Position numbers and translations under genes: made by a program. A DNA stretch of 64,000 bases from Pachysolen tannophilus NRRL Y-2460 (taxonomy: Eukaryota; Ascomycota; Pichiomycetes; Alaninales; Pachysolenaceae), in NCBI GenBank assembly GCA_001661245.1, contig KV454011.1:1390724-1454723 (forward strand), given 5' to 3'. The number at the start of each line of letters is the position of its first letter. Position 1 is the stretch's first letter. Of this stretch, positions 1 through 9,806 are shown in pieces. The notes under the pieces were generated by a model. It did not search any database, was not told the origin of the DNA, and worked only from the letters and a program-made list of their open reading frames with translations.

Positions 1-320
1 TTTTGATGATACTGATAAAATCCCATCACAAAATACCTCTATGCCTATGGAAATAAAAAGTTTACACCTAGGGAACCTTTTTTCCTAAAAATAAATAAAT
101 AGATAGAAAATGAAAATAAAAAAAAAAGAATCATTTATTCCTCAAAAGAGTTTTAACAGGTCAATATTTAAAACTTTCATCAAAGTTTTTAAAAAGCGCA
201 GAAACCAGTCGCAGCCATATCTTTGATCATGGCGCGCCACGATGCTTCGCGTCAATTGAGTCTGCTGAACCACTTTTTTTCATATCGGAGGAAAAAAATA
301 AACCAGTGCAGGTTTGTTTT

Positions 321-351
<31 letters not shown>

Positions 352-429
352 CTTATCTTTTATATTTATTATTATCTTAGTTGTTAAATTGTAGTAATTT
401 TTCCAATTTTTTCCCCTAAATTTATCAAT
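1..429. other. Intergenic region downstream of HAC1
   Basis: No coding region is supported here. The stretch holds a GC-rich patch around 196-262, including the 10-bp palindrome TGGCGCGCCA at 230-239, and a long T tract around 319-351. The HAC1 3' UTR would run leftward into this region. The function of the palindrome is unknown. Confidence 0.6.
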
Positions 430-1761
430 TTATTCATCGACAAGTATGAAATCATCCAATTCAAATGGGGCGGTAGAGTTAAATGGTGCTGCGGACACAT
501 TTATATATTAGGTTTTCTTTTTGTTTTTTTTTTTAGACTTCTGGGTGATGACATGTTACAAACATGGCAAATAGAACCCATACGCCTCTTTTATATATGT
601 TCCAACTGGAAATGCACACATACAAGAGACATATGAACCTACTGCCATGTTTCAACCTGCCATTACCTTCATCATAAAAATGTTCTTTATGAACATCATC
701 ACTGCTGGATGATGCATCATTTTAAATCCACTACCGCTAGCCATTGAGGAATCATTCATATTTTTACCAGTACTATTATTGTTTCTGCCTTTATCAGCAT
801 CACCAAAAAATTCATCTATTGTCTTTTCTGTAGGTTCCATTTTTAAATCCGGTTCTCCAACTTCATTATTATTTCCCAGTTGTACAAGATTTAACAATAA
901 ATTTCCATTGTTATCCATAGGAGATAATAATGTAGTTAAATCTTCATTTGAGAATTCGTGTTTAATTTGCAAATTTGTTGAAAATAATCCATTATTATCG
1001 TTATCTTCATTTAAATTCAAATCATCTGCAAACAATGGATTAGCCAAATAATCATCAACCATTTTTGGATTCAACTCCAAGGTTAAATTTGAAGGTGAAG
1101 TAGAACCCAAGTTAGACAGAGGTGGCGATAAATAAAGATTACTTTGCCTCAGTTCAACTTTTGGCACTTGCAAAGAAACCTGCTCCTTGTTTTTCTTGTT
1201 CTTGATATTTATCTTTTCATTTTCTTCTTCTTCTTCTTCGTCTGACATCATCATCATCTGCCCATCACCATCAGCGTCAGCATCTCCATCTCCGTCAACG
1301 TCAACGTCAACGTCAACATCAACATTGTTATCTTCCAGCCCCAAATTTTTATTACGTTTGTTGGTATTTTCATTGAAACCGCTCATAGATTTCTTTTTCC
1401 CTTGCATTAATTCCAAAGTATCAAATCTTGTATCTGGAATTTTCGGAAGCAAGCTAATTTCATTTTGTAATTCCAGCTTCAAGCTAGCATCAGTAACGTA
1501 ATCAATCAATTTAGCTTCAATAGACATCAATTTCGAATCTCTTTCTTTGAAAACTTTTAAACTTTTTTGCAATTCCAAAACATGATTTTCTAAAAACTCT
1601 ACATGTCTTCTTTTCTTTTCACGAGACGCATGTGCTGCCCTTCTATTTCTTAAAATTCTTTCAATTCTCCTTTGTTCTTTTTCTTCTTGAGTCTTTGCTC
1701 TCTTACGAGGCAGCAAATTTGTGATCACCACATTCTTCTCTGTACCCTGATCCAACGACAT
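430..1761 (-). CDS. HAC1: Hac1 bZIP transcription factor of the unfolded-protein response, spliced form
   Basis: Hac1 activates ER chaperone and folding genes after Ire1-mediated mRNA splicing. The N-terminus carries the Hac1-type basic region (PRKRAKTQEEKEQRRIERIL, then RNRRAAHASREKKRRH, residues about 18-53) followed by a leucine-zipper-like helix. An Asp-rich VDVDVD/GDGDAD repeat and an acidic Glu run sit near residues 147-185. Read without splicing, the ORF stops at 652 (369 aa). Joining 1761-705 to 491-430 gives 372 aa, with a tail ending APFELDDFILVDE. S. cerevisiae induced Hac1 ends in a similar SFELNDFF-type tail. The start ATG at 1761 fits the family N-terminus. The splice coordinates are inferred from two conserved hairpins; the family assignment is firm. 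Confidence 0.93.
481..502 (-). promoter_or_regulatory. HAC1: Ire1 cleavage hairpin at the HAC1 3' splice site
   Basis: On the mRNA strand, AAATGTGT pairs with ACCATTT (7 bp with one bulged U) around the loop CCGCAGC, which matches CNGNNGN. The predicted cut is after CCG, between 492 and 491. Confidence 0.85.
492..704 (-). other. HAC1: Non-spliceosomal HAC1 intron (213 nt, Ire1/tRNA-ligase type)
   Basis: The intron lies between two hairpins whose 7-nt loops both fit the Ire1 consensus CNG|NNGN. Cleavage after the third loop base predicts an intron from 704 to 492 on the minus strand. There are no GT/AG boundaries. Removal keeps the frame (1057 nt + 62 nt) and replaces the last 17 residues with a Hac1-like tail. 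Known introns of this kind are 252 nt in S. cerevisiae and 19 nt in C. albicans, so 213 nt is of the long class, which can attenuate translation. Confidence 0.88.
694..714 (-). promoter_or_regulatory. HAC1: Ire1 cleavage hairpin at the HAC1 5' splice site
   Basis: On the mRNA strand, stem CATCATC pairs perfectly with GATGATG around the 7-nt loop CAGCAGT, which matches CNGNNGN. The predicted cut is after CAG, between 705 and 704. Confidence 0.88.
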
Positions 1762-3312
1762 GATGAATTTTTCTAAACCAGCAATAAAAAAAATAAAAAA
1801 TAAAAAATACCAATTTTAATTAATTAGTATTATTATTATTTCTATTTCTATGCTTGTTTATTTTTGTAGTGGCGATTTTCCCATCTATTTATATTAGCGC
1901 TATTGAACGAGCAGAATTTCAAAACGAAATTTCTAAAATTAATTTTTGCGCCTCAAAACCTTGATACCCTGTACACGACCTACGTTTTTCTTTTGTCTTT
2001 TTTGACTTTTTTGTTCTTTTTTTTTTTAATCCCCCCTTTTTTTTTAATTTTTTTTGATTTTTTTTAGCCCTGGCTTTTAAAGCTTGTTTTTTTAAGTTTA
2101 TTCTAGACTTTTGGAATTACGTCATGTGTCAGGACTAGATGTTATCTCTTTGGCTCTTTTGGGGTTATGCTTTGCGTCACCTGGCGTTTAAGGGCAATGC
2201 CAGCCAGTACCTGTGTTCTAATACTAATACTAGTACCAGTGACGGCACCGACGAACAAAATAACTGAAGGAGTATTATTAAATGGGAAAAGATGGTGATG
2301 GCGTATATGTATGTATATATGTAGAATCAAGTTTGAAGATCGCTAGGGTCTACATTATTGTGAATTAAAAAAAAAGAAAAGTAGTTTTAATTAATAAATC
2401 TTTACGCTGAATTTACATTAAATAGGCACAAAAATATGTTATGTGCATCAATTTCCAAATCAAGATTTAATTGATGATTTATGATTTGATATTGTCTTTT
2501 TCAAATTAACAAAATTATGGATAGCTTATTGTTGGATAACAATTAAAATAGTGTAATTACTATTGTCAAACTTATTTTTTAGTCTTTGTCTTGCACTACT
2601 AGTTTAAAAAGCCAAAACAAAAAAAGAAGAAAACTTATCATCTTTGGAAATAATAAGTGGTTATATAAAAAAAGGACATTGAAGATGAGATGAGTTTTTT
2701 TCCTTTGAAGGAAGGATAAATGATTTTTTTTAAATTCAAAAGTCTTAATCTCTTAAATTTACTTATCTATTGGTAGAAAGATATTTCATTTACAAGGTTT
2801 TTTTTTCTTTTTTTTTCTAAGCGGCTGATTTGATTTAATTTGATTCAATTTTTCTTTTTTGAAAAAAGAATCTAACTATCATGTTATATTGGCGCTTCAC
2901 TTCACTAAAAATTTCCTGGAAAAAAAAACAAACCTTGGGCATATTAAGTATAGATAATCTTTTTAATGAAAATCTAAAATGAAATTGAAGTATTTTGATT
3001 TTCAATTACTCAAATACCCGATCTTGAGTTTGACTATCATGCATATACAATTTGTGCATAATAAATACTCTTCTTATCTACTACTGTTTAGTACATAGGC
3101 GTCTTGTCTTGCCGCTAATATATACTACAATCTTTTATTTTTAATAAATTAAAAATGATAATAATAATGTAGATAGGTAGATAGATAGATAGATAAATAG
3201 ATATCTATATAAAGCTCAGATACTGACTGGGCTTACCAGCGATAATGGACTATCAATTAAATAATTAAATTTAATATAATAATTACTCCAAGTTAATTAG
3301 GTCAAAAAAAAA
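1762..3312. other. Divergent intergenic region HAC1 / aminotransferase
   Basis: This 1.55 kb stretch holds both promoters. It contains several poly-T/poly-A tracts (around 1975-2070 and 2790-2820), a TAGA tetranucleotide repeat at about 3174-3202, and TTGATTTAATTTGATT-type short repeats near 2830. A TATATAAAG-like element lies near 3206-3213. No tRNA-like element or convincing small ORF was seen. Confidence 0.6.
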
Positions 3313-4725
3313 ATGACAGTTTGTTCAATTCAAGAAGAAGAACAAAATGATTCTTCTCTTTTCCAATCAAAGATTAGTAAGAAACTTCCTATGGTTGTTT
3401 CTGGTAAGGGAATCCGTATTGTAATTGAAGATCCTTACACCAAGGAAAGAAGAGCTGTTATTGATGGTACAACAGGTGCTGCAGTTGGTTCATTAGGTCA
3501 TGGTGATGAAGAAGTTATTTCACAAATTAAAGATATGGTTGGTGATTGTTTTTATTCATTCACCACAGGTATTAGTAATTATCATGCAGAAAATTTATCT
3601 AATTTTTTAATTAATCAATGTCCTAAAAATGCATTTAGTTCTGCTTTATTTGTTAATTCAGGTTCTGAAGCAAATGAACTGAATATGAAAATTGCTCATC
3701 AATATCATCATGAAAAGGGTGATTATAACAGAACAATTTTCATTTCACGTGAAAAATCTTATCATGGTTATACTTTAAATTGTATGAATATTTCAGGTAC
3801 AAGAGTTGATGAATGGAAAGAAATGATTTCTCCATCACCAAAAGTTAGTAATGTTTATCCATATAGAGAAATGAATATTGATGAAAATGAAAAACAATAT
3901 TGTCAAAGATTATTAACGGAATTGGATGAAAAATTTAAACAAATTGGTCCTGATAAAATAGTTGCATTTGTTACAGAACCTGTTTCTAGTTCTACTCTTG
4001 GTACTGTTCCACCTTTACCTGGTTATTTGGATGGTGTTAGAAAAATTTGTGATAAATATGGTGCTTTATTAATTATGGATGAAGTTATGTGTGGTTCTGG
4101 TAGATGTGGTACTTTTTGTACTTGGGCTCAATATATGGATTTAAATAATGGTCCTGATTTACAATCAAATGGTAAATCTTTAGGTAATGGATTTGTTACA
4201 ATTTCTGCATCTTTAATTAGTCCAAAAGTTAAAAATGCTTTTGTTAAAGGTTCAAATTTTTTAAAAGGTGGTCAAACCTATCATTCTCATGCTTTTAATT
4301 GTAGAGTTACATTAGCAGTACAAGAAAAAATTAAACGTGATGGTTTAATTGAAAATATTTATAAAACTGGTAATTATATGGGTCAACAATTAATTGATAG
4401 ATTTTTAAAATCAGAATTAAATTCAACTTCTAATAAAAATAAAATTGTTGGGAATATTAGAGGCCGTGGTGGATTTTGGTCAATAGAATTAGTTAAAGAT
4501 CGTTCAACTAAGGAAATGTTTACCAAGGAAGATAAAATTTATGAACTTGTTAATAATGTTTGTCTTAAAAATGGATTAGCATGTATGGTCATTGGTGGAC
4601 TTGAAGAAAAAGTCGGTGATCACATTATCTTAGCTCCAGCTTTTACCTTGACCAAATCGGAAGCTGATGAAATCGTAGATATCCTTGACAAATCAATTTC
4701 TGAAGTTGAAGCTAAAATCTTTTAA
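3313..4725 (+). CDS. Class III PLP-dependent aminotransferase
   Basis: A 470-aa protein of the acetylornithine/omega-aminotransferase fold (PLP type I). It shows the family's GT-x(9)-LGHG segment near residue 58, SGSEANE near 117-123, EPVSSSTLG near 222, LLIMDEVMCGSGR near 253-265 (cofactor-contacting Asp in DEV), and NGKSLGNGF near 292, whose Lys is the expected Schiff-base residue. The substrate is not evident. The best guess is a fungal omega-amino-acid or dialkylglycine-type transaminase. There is no mitochondrial presequence. A CTG codon at 3679-3681 sits just after SEANE, where the family normally has Ala, Ser or Thr, so it is probably not read as Leu. The gene has a 1.5 kb upstream region and no intron. 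Confidence 0.85.
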   Translation: MTVCSIQEEEQNDSSLFQSKISKKLPMVVSGKGIRIVIEDPYTKERRAVIDGTTGAAVGSLGHGDEEVISQIKDMVGDCFYSFTTGISNYHAENLSNFLINQCPKNAFSSALFVNSGSEANELNMKIAHQYHHEKGDYNRTIFISREKSYHGYTLNCMNISGTRVDEWKEMISPSPKVSNVYPYREMNIDENEKQYCQRLLTELDEKFKQIGPDKIVAFVTEPVSSSTLGTVPPLPGYLDGVRKICDKYGALLIMDEVMCGSGRCGTFCTWAQYMDLNNGPDLQSNGKSLGNGFVTISASLISPKVKNAFVKGSNFLKGGQTYHSHAFNCRVTLAVQEKIKRDGLIENIYKTGNYMGQQLIDRFLKSELNSTSNKNKIVGNIRGRGGFWSIELVKDRSTKEMFTKEDKIYELVNNVCLKNGLACMVIGGLEEKVGDHIILAPAFTLTKSEADEIVDILDKSISEVEAKIF

Positions 4726-4734
4726 ACCCTTATT

Positions 4735-4760
4735 ATATATATATATATATATATATATAA
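4735..4760. repeat. TA dinucleotide tract in a 3' UTR
   Basis: An uninterrupted TA repeat just after the aminotransferase stop codon, in a position where yeast 3'-end efficiency elements (TATATA) act. Confidence 0.6.
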
Positions 4761-4942
4761 GCAATAAATAAATTTATTTTAAATAGTCGTTTTAAAGGTA
4801 TTAAATATTTTAAATATTTTTTTTTTAATTTAATTTAATTAATTTTTGATATATAAAACAAATTCAAAAATTATTTTTTATTTGTTAGTGTGGATATTTA
4901 ATCATTAATTTGTTTATTTGTTGATCAATTGATTAATTAATT

Positions 4943-5656
4943 ATGTTTAGGTCTCAGCGGTTGATTCGAAATATTCGGTTTTTTTCTTTAACTCCCAAGA
5001 AATTAGCATTTAATTTAGAATTAGAAAAAACAATTCGATCAAAAATTGATTCTTTACCAAAATTAGATAATATTTTCCAAAATCCTGATGGTTCACAAAG
5101 GAATCCATCTGATGAAGAATTGAAAACTGTAGCTCATTTGAATTCATTAGCTTTAGAACGTAAATTATCCTTGGGTGATTTATTCAATTTATCAAAGGAA
5201 AATGAATCATTATATATGGATAATGAACATGATTTAAAACATTTTCAAATTTCTTCTCAAAAAATTATTGATAAAATTCCATATGAAGATTCAAAAACTG
5301 GTGAAATTAAATGGAAAATCATTAGAGAAAATGAAAAAGAAGGTTGGGAAAATATTATGAATTTTGGATTTGTCCCTGCTGTTATTCTAGTTTTCACTAT
5401 TTTACTTTTCAAAAATCAAGATGAATCAATAGATCAGTGGGCTCATGATGAGTTACTTTTAAGAGTTAAGGAAAAAGCAGAACAAGAAAATGATGTTGAG
5501 TTATTAAATAGTTTGAAAGATTTAAAAGAACAAAAATTAACTCAAAAAGAATTGAATAAAAGAGATGCCATTGTAATTGAAAGAATCTTAAGAGGAGATT
5601 ATGACAAGTTAAATGAATTGAGATTAAAGAAAATCCCAGAACCATCATCAACTTGA
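4943..5656 (+). CDS. Putative mitochondrial inner-membrane protein, single transmembrane segment
   Basis: A 237-aa protein I do not recognise. The N-terminus (MFRSQRLIRNIRFFSLTPKK) is basic, lacks acidic residues and is rich in Arg/Ser, which fits a mitochondrial presequence. One hydrophobic segment (FVPAVILVFTILLF) lies near residues 143-156. It is followed by a charged, probably helical C-terminal domain rich in Lys, Glu and Leu. The layout resembles small respiratory-complex assembly factors that project a coiled-coil from the inner membrane, but no family signature is visible. It lies 217 bp after the aminotransferase in the same orientation. Confidence 0.7.
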   Translation: MFRSQRLIRNIRFFSLTPKKLAFNLELEKTIRSKIDSLPKLDNIFQNPDGSQRNPSDEELKTVAHLNSLALERKLSLGDLFNLSKENESLYMDNEHDLKHFQISSQKIIDKIPYEDSKTGEIKWKIIRENEKEGWENIMNFGFVPAVILVFTILLFKNQDESIDQWAHDELLLRVKEKAEQENDVELLNSLKDLKEQKLTQKELNKRDAIVIERILRGDYDKLNELRLKKIPEPSST

Positions 5657-5724
5657 AAACCTGATTCAATCTATTTATTTATTTATTATATTATATTATT
5701 TTACTATTTTATTTATTTATCTAT

Positions 5725-5771
<47 letters not shown>

Positions 5772-6446
5772 TTAATTATTACTACTATTTATAACTAATG
5801 AGTTCTCTTCTTACCCTAACCAAATGGGAAATCTTTACCAACAAATGACACAAATGACACAAGTGACTCACCATTTCTCTCTTCCAATTAAGGCAAATCT
5901 CTAGTAAATTTAATAAATTTTAAGTAAAAATTAAAACCTCTTTCTATTTGGGATAAATTCTTGTTACCTTTTTAGCCGGATATAATTGCACTTCGCTTCG
6001 CCCTTTGTTAGAATTCGAAATTTTTCTAAGAAAAAAAAAAAAAAATTAAAAAATTATCATTTATACGATAAATACTAAAAAAAAGAAAAAATTATAGGTG
6101 TTTTATAACAAAATAAATATATTTCTATAATTATTATTATTAATTATTATTATATATAGGATTGCCACCATTAATTAATTAATCCATCAATCAAGAATCA
6201 ATATTTTTATTTATTTTTCTTATTACACTATATATTAATATATTGTTATATTATATATAATTTATAAGAAGTGTTTTAATTTTATTTTAATATCTTTTTT
6301 TTTTTAAAAAAAAAAAGAAAAGAACTTTACTTTGCTTTGCTTTATAAGTTTGGGGAAGTTAGTTAATTAATTAGTTAGGTTAGGTTTATCATTTTAATTT
6401 CAACGTAATAAGAAAGCAATAATTTATATATACATATTTATTGAAG
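5657..6446. other. Intergenic region upstream of the ORM gene
   Basis: It contains the TTTA microsatellite, ACAAATGACACAAATGACACAAGTGAC-like direct repeats near 5842-5868, and AT-rich leader sequence. No gene was seen. Confidence 0.5.
5707..5773. repeat. TTTA tetranucleotide microsatellite
   Basis: About 16 near-perfect TTTA units with one TCTA variant, downstream of the mitochondrial membrane-protein gene. Confidence 0.85.
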
Positions 6447-7073
6447 ATGTCAGTATTCCCGGGATCACAGTCGCAGCAGCAGCAGCAACTGCATATACCC
6501 TCGCTGGAGAAGTTATCAATATCTCCAACGACTTCTAAAGAGAATCGTCGTCGGAGGTCGTCCTCGATCATTTCTCATGTTGAACCAGAAACAATAGAAA
6601 TTAAAAATGATCAAGAAGTATTACCAAATTTGAATGCAAATTGGGTACATTTTAAAGGTGCTTGGTTAGTACATATTGTAATAATAGCTTTATTAAGAAT
6701 TTTTTATAATTTATTCCCAGTATTTACTAAAGAAATTAGTTGGACTTTAACAAATGTCACTTATGTTATTGGTTCTTATATTATGTTTCATCAGGTTAAA
6801 GGTACACCTTTTGAATTTAATTCAGGGGCTTACGATAATTTAACAATGTGGGAACAGATTGATAATGGTGATCAATATACTCCAGTAAAAAAATTTTTAA
6901 TGGGAGTTCCAATCCTGTTATTTTTAATCAGTACTCATTATAGTAATTACGATATACAATTGTTTATACTAAACTTTACACTTTGTTTGGTTGCTGTCAT
7001 CCCAAAATTACCAATTAGTCATAGGGTTAGAATTACTATACCTTTTATTAGTGAACCACAGATGATCAAATAA
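6447..7073 (+). CDS. ORM1: ORM/ORMDL family regulator of serine palmitoyltransferase
   Basis: A 208-aa ER membrane protein of the ORMDL family, which inhibits serine palmitoyltransferase and is relieved by phosphorylation of its N-terminus. The core NANWVHFKGAWLVHI (near residues 70-84), the SWTLTNVTYVIGSYIMFH segment, and GTPFEFNSGAYDNLTMWEQI are diagnostic. Four hydrophobic segments follow in the family order. The N-terminal tail has a Gln run and an RRRRSSSI cluster near residues 36-43, a plausible site for the known Ypk1-type phosphorylation. The start is taken at the ATG at 6447; no ATG lies further upstream in frame. Confidence 0.95.
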   Translation: MSVFPGSQSQQQQQLHIPSLEKLSISPTTSKENRRRRSSSIISHVEPETIEIKNDQEVLPNLNANWVHFKGAWLVHIVIIALLRIFYNLFPVFTKEISWTLTNVTYVIGSYIMFHQVKGTPFEFNSGAYDNLTMWEQIDNGDQYTPVKKFLMGVPILLFLISTHYSNYDIQLFILNFTLCLVAVIPKLPISHRVRITIPFISEPQMIK

Positions 7074-7523
7074 AATATTAAAAAAGCTGTTTAAACTCTT
7101 TGAATAAAAATTCAACCCTATAGTTCTGAATTCCTTTTTTATTTTTTTTATTTTTTTTCCTTGTCTTTTTCTTCTTTTTTTTTATTATCTCGTTATTTTG
7201 TGTTTAAAACAAAGGGTCTTTTTTTTTAATTATATATAATTTTTTTTAATGATTTTGAGTACATCTATATAATATATTAACGTTCCTTTAATTTTTTATT
7301 TTTTTTATTTTTAATTTTTATTTTCTTGTTAATTGCTGATCAATAATAAATAAAGACTTCTTTATTCAATAAAAGATTATTAAATTACGTAGTATCAATT
7401 ATTTCTCTTGTTTTATTTTAATTCTTTTGTTTTGTTTTTGTTTTGTTTTGTTTTCTGTGGTGAAAATGAGATACGCCAAAAAAAGAGAAAAAGAAAAAAA
7501 AAAAAAATAGAATTGTAAATAAA

Positions 7524-7564
<41 letters not shown>

Positions 7565-7670
7565 CATTGTATAGTAATCTGAAACAATCGCAAGTATACT
7601 TAATATACATCGAGGAAGAAGTGGATTAAGTTGCTGGATGATTATCAGCAATTGAAGCGCTGATCTAAGA
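7074..7670. other. Intergenic region after the ORM gene
   Basis: Poly-T stretches (7130-7350), an A tract near 7480-7507 and a 40-bp AAT trinucleotide repeat at about 7524-7563. No gene was seen; the ORFs across the repeat encode only homopolymers. Confidence 0.55.
7524..7563. repeat. AAT trinucleotide microsatellite
   Basis: About 13 perfect AAT units roughly 110 bp upstream of the next start codon. Confidence 0.85.
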
Positions 7671-8174
7671 ATGAAAAAAAATCAAACAATACCGACAAAT
7701 AAAGTATCTCCCGTGAGATATCAGGAACAGCAGTTGCAATATAAACAACAACAGCAAGATCCTTTAGTAATACTTCAAAAGACACCACAATATCCTCATC
7801 ATTCAAGACCTTCATCATCTACATCTTCGAATCAATTTTCAACGATTTCACGGAAAACAAGTGATTTGGATCATTTACAAAATTCAAAAATAAGGTCTGG
7901 TTCAATTTCTGGAATAATGAGTACAACAAATATTAAAAATGTATCATTAAGTCCTGCAAAAATATATGGATTAAGTGGTATTGGTAATAATATTGGGACA
8001 AATATTGGGACAAATATTGTAAATAATGATAATGATGAAGATTTAGAATTAGACGCAGATGAGAATATGATTAATGATCAAGTAGATGATACTTTAGGAC
8101 TGGATTTAAGCGATAATATAGATATATTGGATAGATCACCTATAAAGTTTAACAAATCCCCAATAAGATTTAAC

Positions 8175-8205
<31 letters not shown>

Positions 8206-9680
8206 GAGGAAGTAGTACCATGGGTAGTACCACAGGTAATTATAGCAGGAAATCGTCACCTAGAAGGAATCTTGGTGCTGTTAATCATGTTACTCGTGAG
8301 ACTACAAAAACAGTGTATGTACCATTGGCTAATGATGATGAAAGGAAAAAACCTTTAAGGAAAGGTACACCTTTAGCTTCTAAAATAATACCTCTTGATA
8401 AAGATGGAGAAGATTCTTCTAAGAATGATAGTGCAGGCGCGGATGTTAATGCGGATGCGGATATAGATACAGAGGATGTTCCTGATGTTCACGCGGTTGC
8501 TTCTTCAATTGTTACAGATAGATTATTGATGGTATCAAAGATACCAACATCTTCAAAGTTATTGGAACTGAATTCCCCCAAAAAAATTGAAATTACTACT
8601 CCAAAAAGAAATAATTCTTCAAATAAGCTTCATATTCATCGTCATAATGATAATATACCGACTATTTCTAAATCAGATTTAACAAAATTAATAACTTCCA
8701 CAGCTGTAAAGACAATTGTTCCTCATAATACTATTCAAAATAATTCAAATTTAAAATTAAAAGCACCTAAATTTCCAATTAATAATAATAATTTTAATAA
8801 TTATAAAAATAAAAGAAATCGTGATGAAGAAGATATTATTAATTTAAGTGATAGACATTTAGATAAAAAAAGGAAAACAGTTTTAGATGTTGAGAGTGAA
8901 TTTGATGATACTTTAGATGAGGAGGATAATGTTGATGATAAAGAAGAAAATCATCATAATTCATTAATACAAACTCCTATTCAAGAAAGAAAAACATCTA
9001 AAATTGAAAATGATGGGAATAATAGTAATAATAATAATAATATTGTAAATATTTCAAATATTAATAATAGGAAAAATGAAACTATTAATTCAAATAAATC
9101 TATTGATATTTCATCAACTTTATCAAAAGCTTCAGTATTTATAAATTTTAAAAGAAAAGAATTAGAAGGACAAAAAAATTCATATTCATCATCTGAAGAA
9201 TTAACTACAAATAGAAAAGATTTAACTTCAATTTCGCATGATGATGATGAGAATCAATTAAAAGAAATAACAGGAGATAAAGGATTATTATATGATTTAA
9301 AAACTACTGGTAAAATATTAAATTTTGAAGATATAGGATATTCTGATAATAATAATACTTTACAAGAAGAAAGTGATGAAGTTATTAATAATGAGAGTTG
9401 TAATGATAATAAAAATATTAGGGACAATTATAAGAAAGAAGTTAATGATAATAGAAATATTCAACTGGAATATTTTAAATTAGAAAAATGGACAATTCAA
9501 AAATGGAATAAATTAATTAAATTTATTAAAATTTTCCAATTAACTAAAAATGAAAAAATTTTAAATTCTAAATTTATTTATAAAGAATTTGGTTGTAATT
9601 ATGAAGAATTAAAATTAAGAATTTTAATATTAAATAAATTTAAACATACAAAGAAGATGATTAGTGGAGAAGTTTTATAA
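7671..9680 (+). CDS. Low-complexity, probably nuclear protein of unknown function
   Basis: A 669-aa protein I do not recognise. Most of it is predicted to be disordered and rich in Asn, Ser and Asp, with an 11-residue Asn run near 167-177. It holds many minimal or full CDK-type sites (SPIK, SPIR, SPRR, TPKR, TPLA), basic KKRK-type clusters near residue 405, and acidic stretches near 415-430. The only compact, conserved-looking part is the C-terminal 60 residues. That part starts EKWTIQKWNKLIKFIKIFQL and has a second block FIYKEFGCNYEELKLRILIL, suggestive of a small helical domain. The composition suggests a cell-cycle-regulated chromatin or kinetochore-associated protein, but that is inference. 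The gene converges on RPL13. Confidence 0.7.
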
Positions 9681-9806
9681 ATATTTTAATAATGTTGTTG
9701 TATATAATTATTAAATTTATATATATTATTCATTTTTTTTTTTTTTTCTTTTTCTACTGAAGCTGAAGCTGAAAAGAAAAAATAATCAATTTTAAAATAA
9801 AATAAT

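Noticed and set aside
652-704. Unspliced HAC1 C-terminus as the functional end
   Set aside because: It lies inside the predicted Ire1 intron; the tail after excision matches Hac1-type activation tails.
1187-1501. Ser/Thr-rich ORF on the plus strand
   Set aside because: Antisense shadow of HAC1 repeat codons.
7399-7651. Three overlapping minus-strand ORFs
   Set aside because: They translate the AAT microsatellite and A tracts into poly-Tyr, poly-Ile or poly-Leu; no support.
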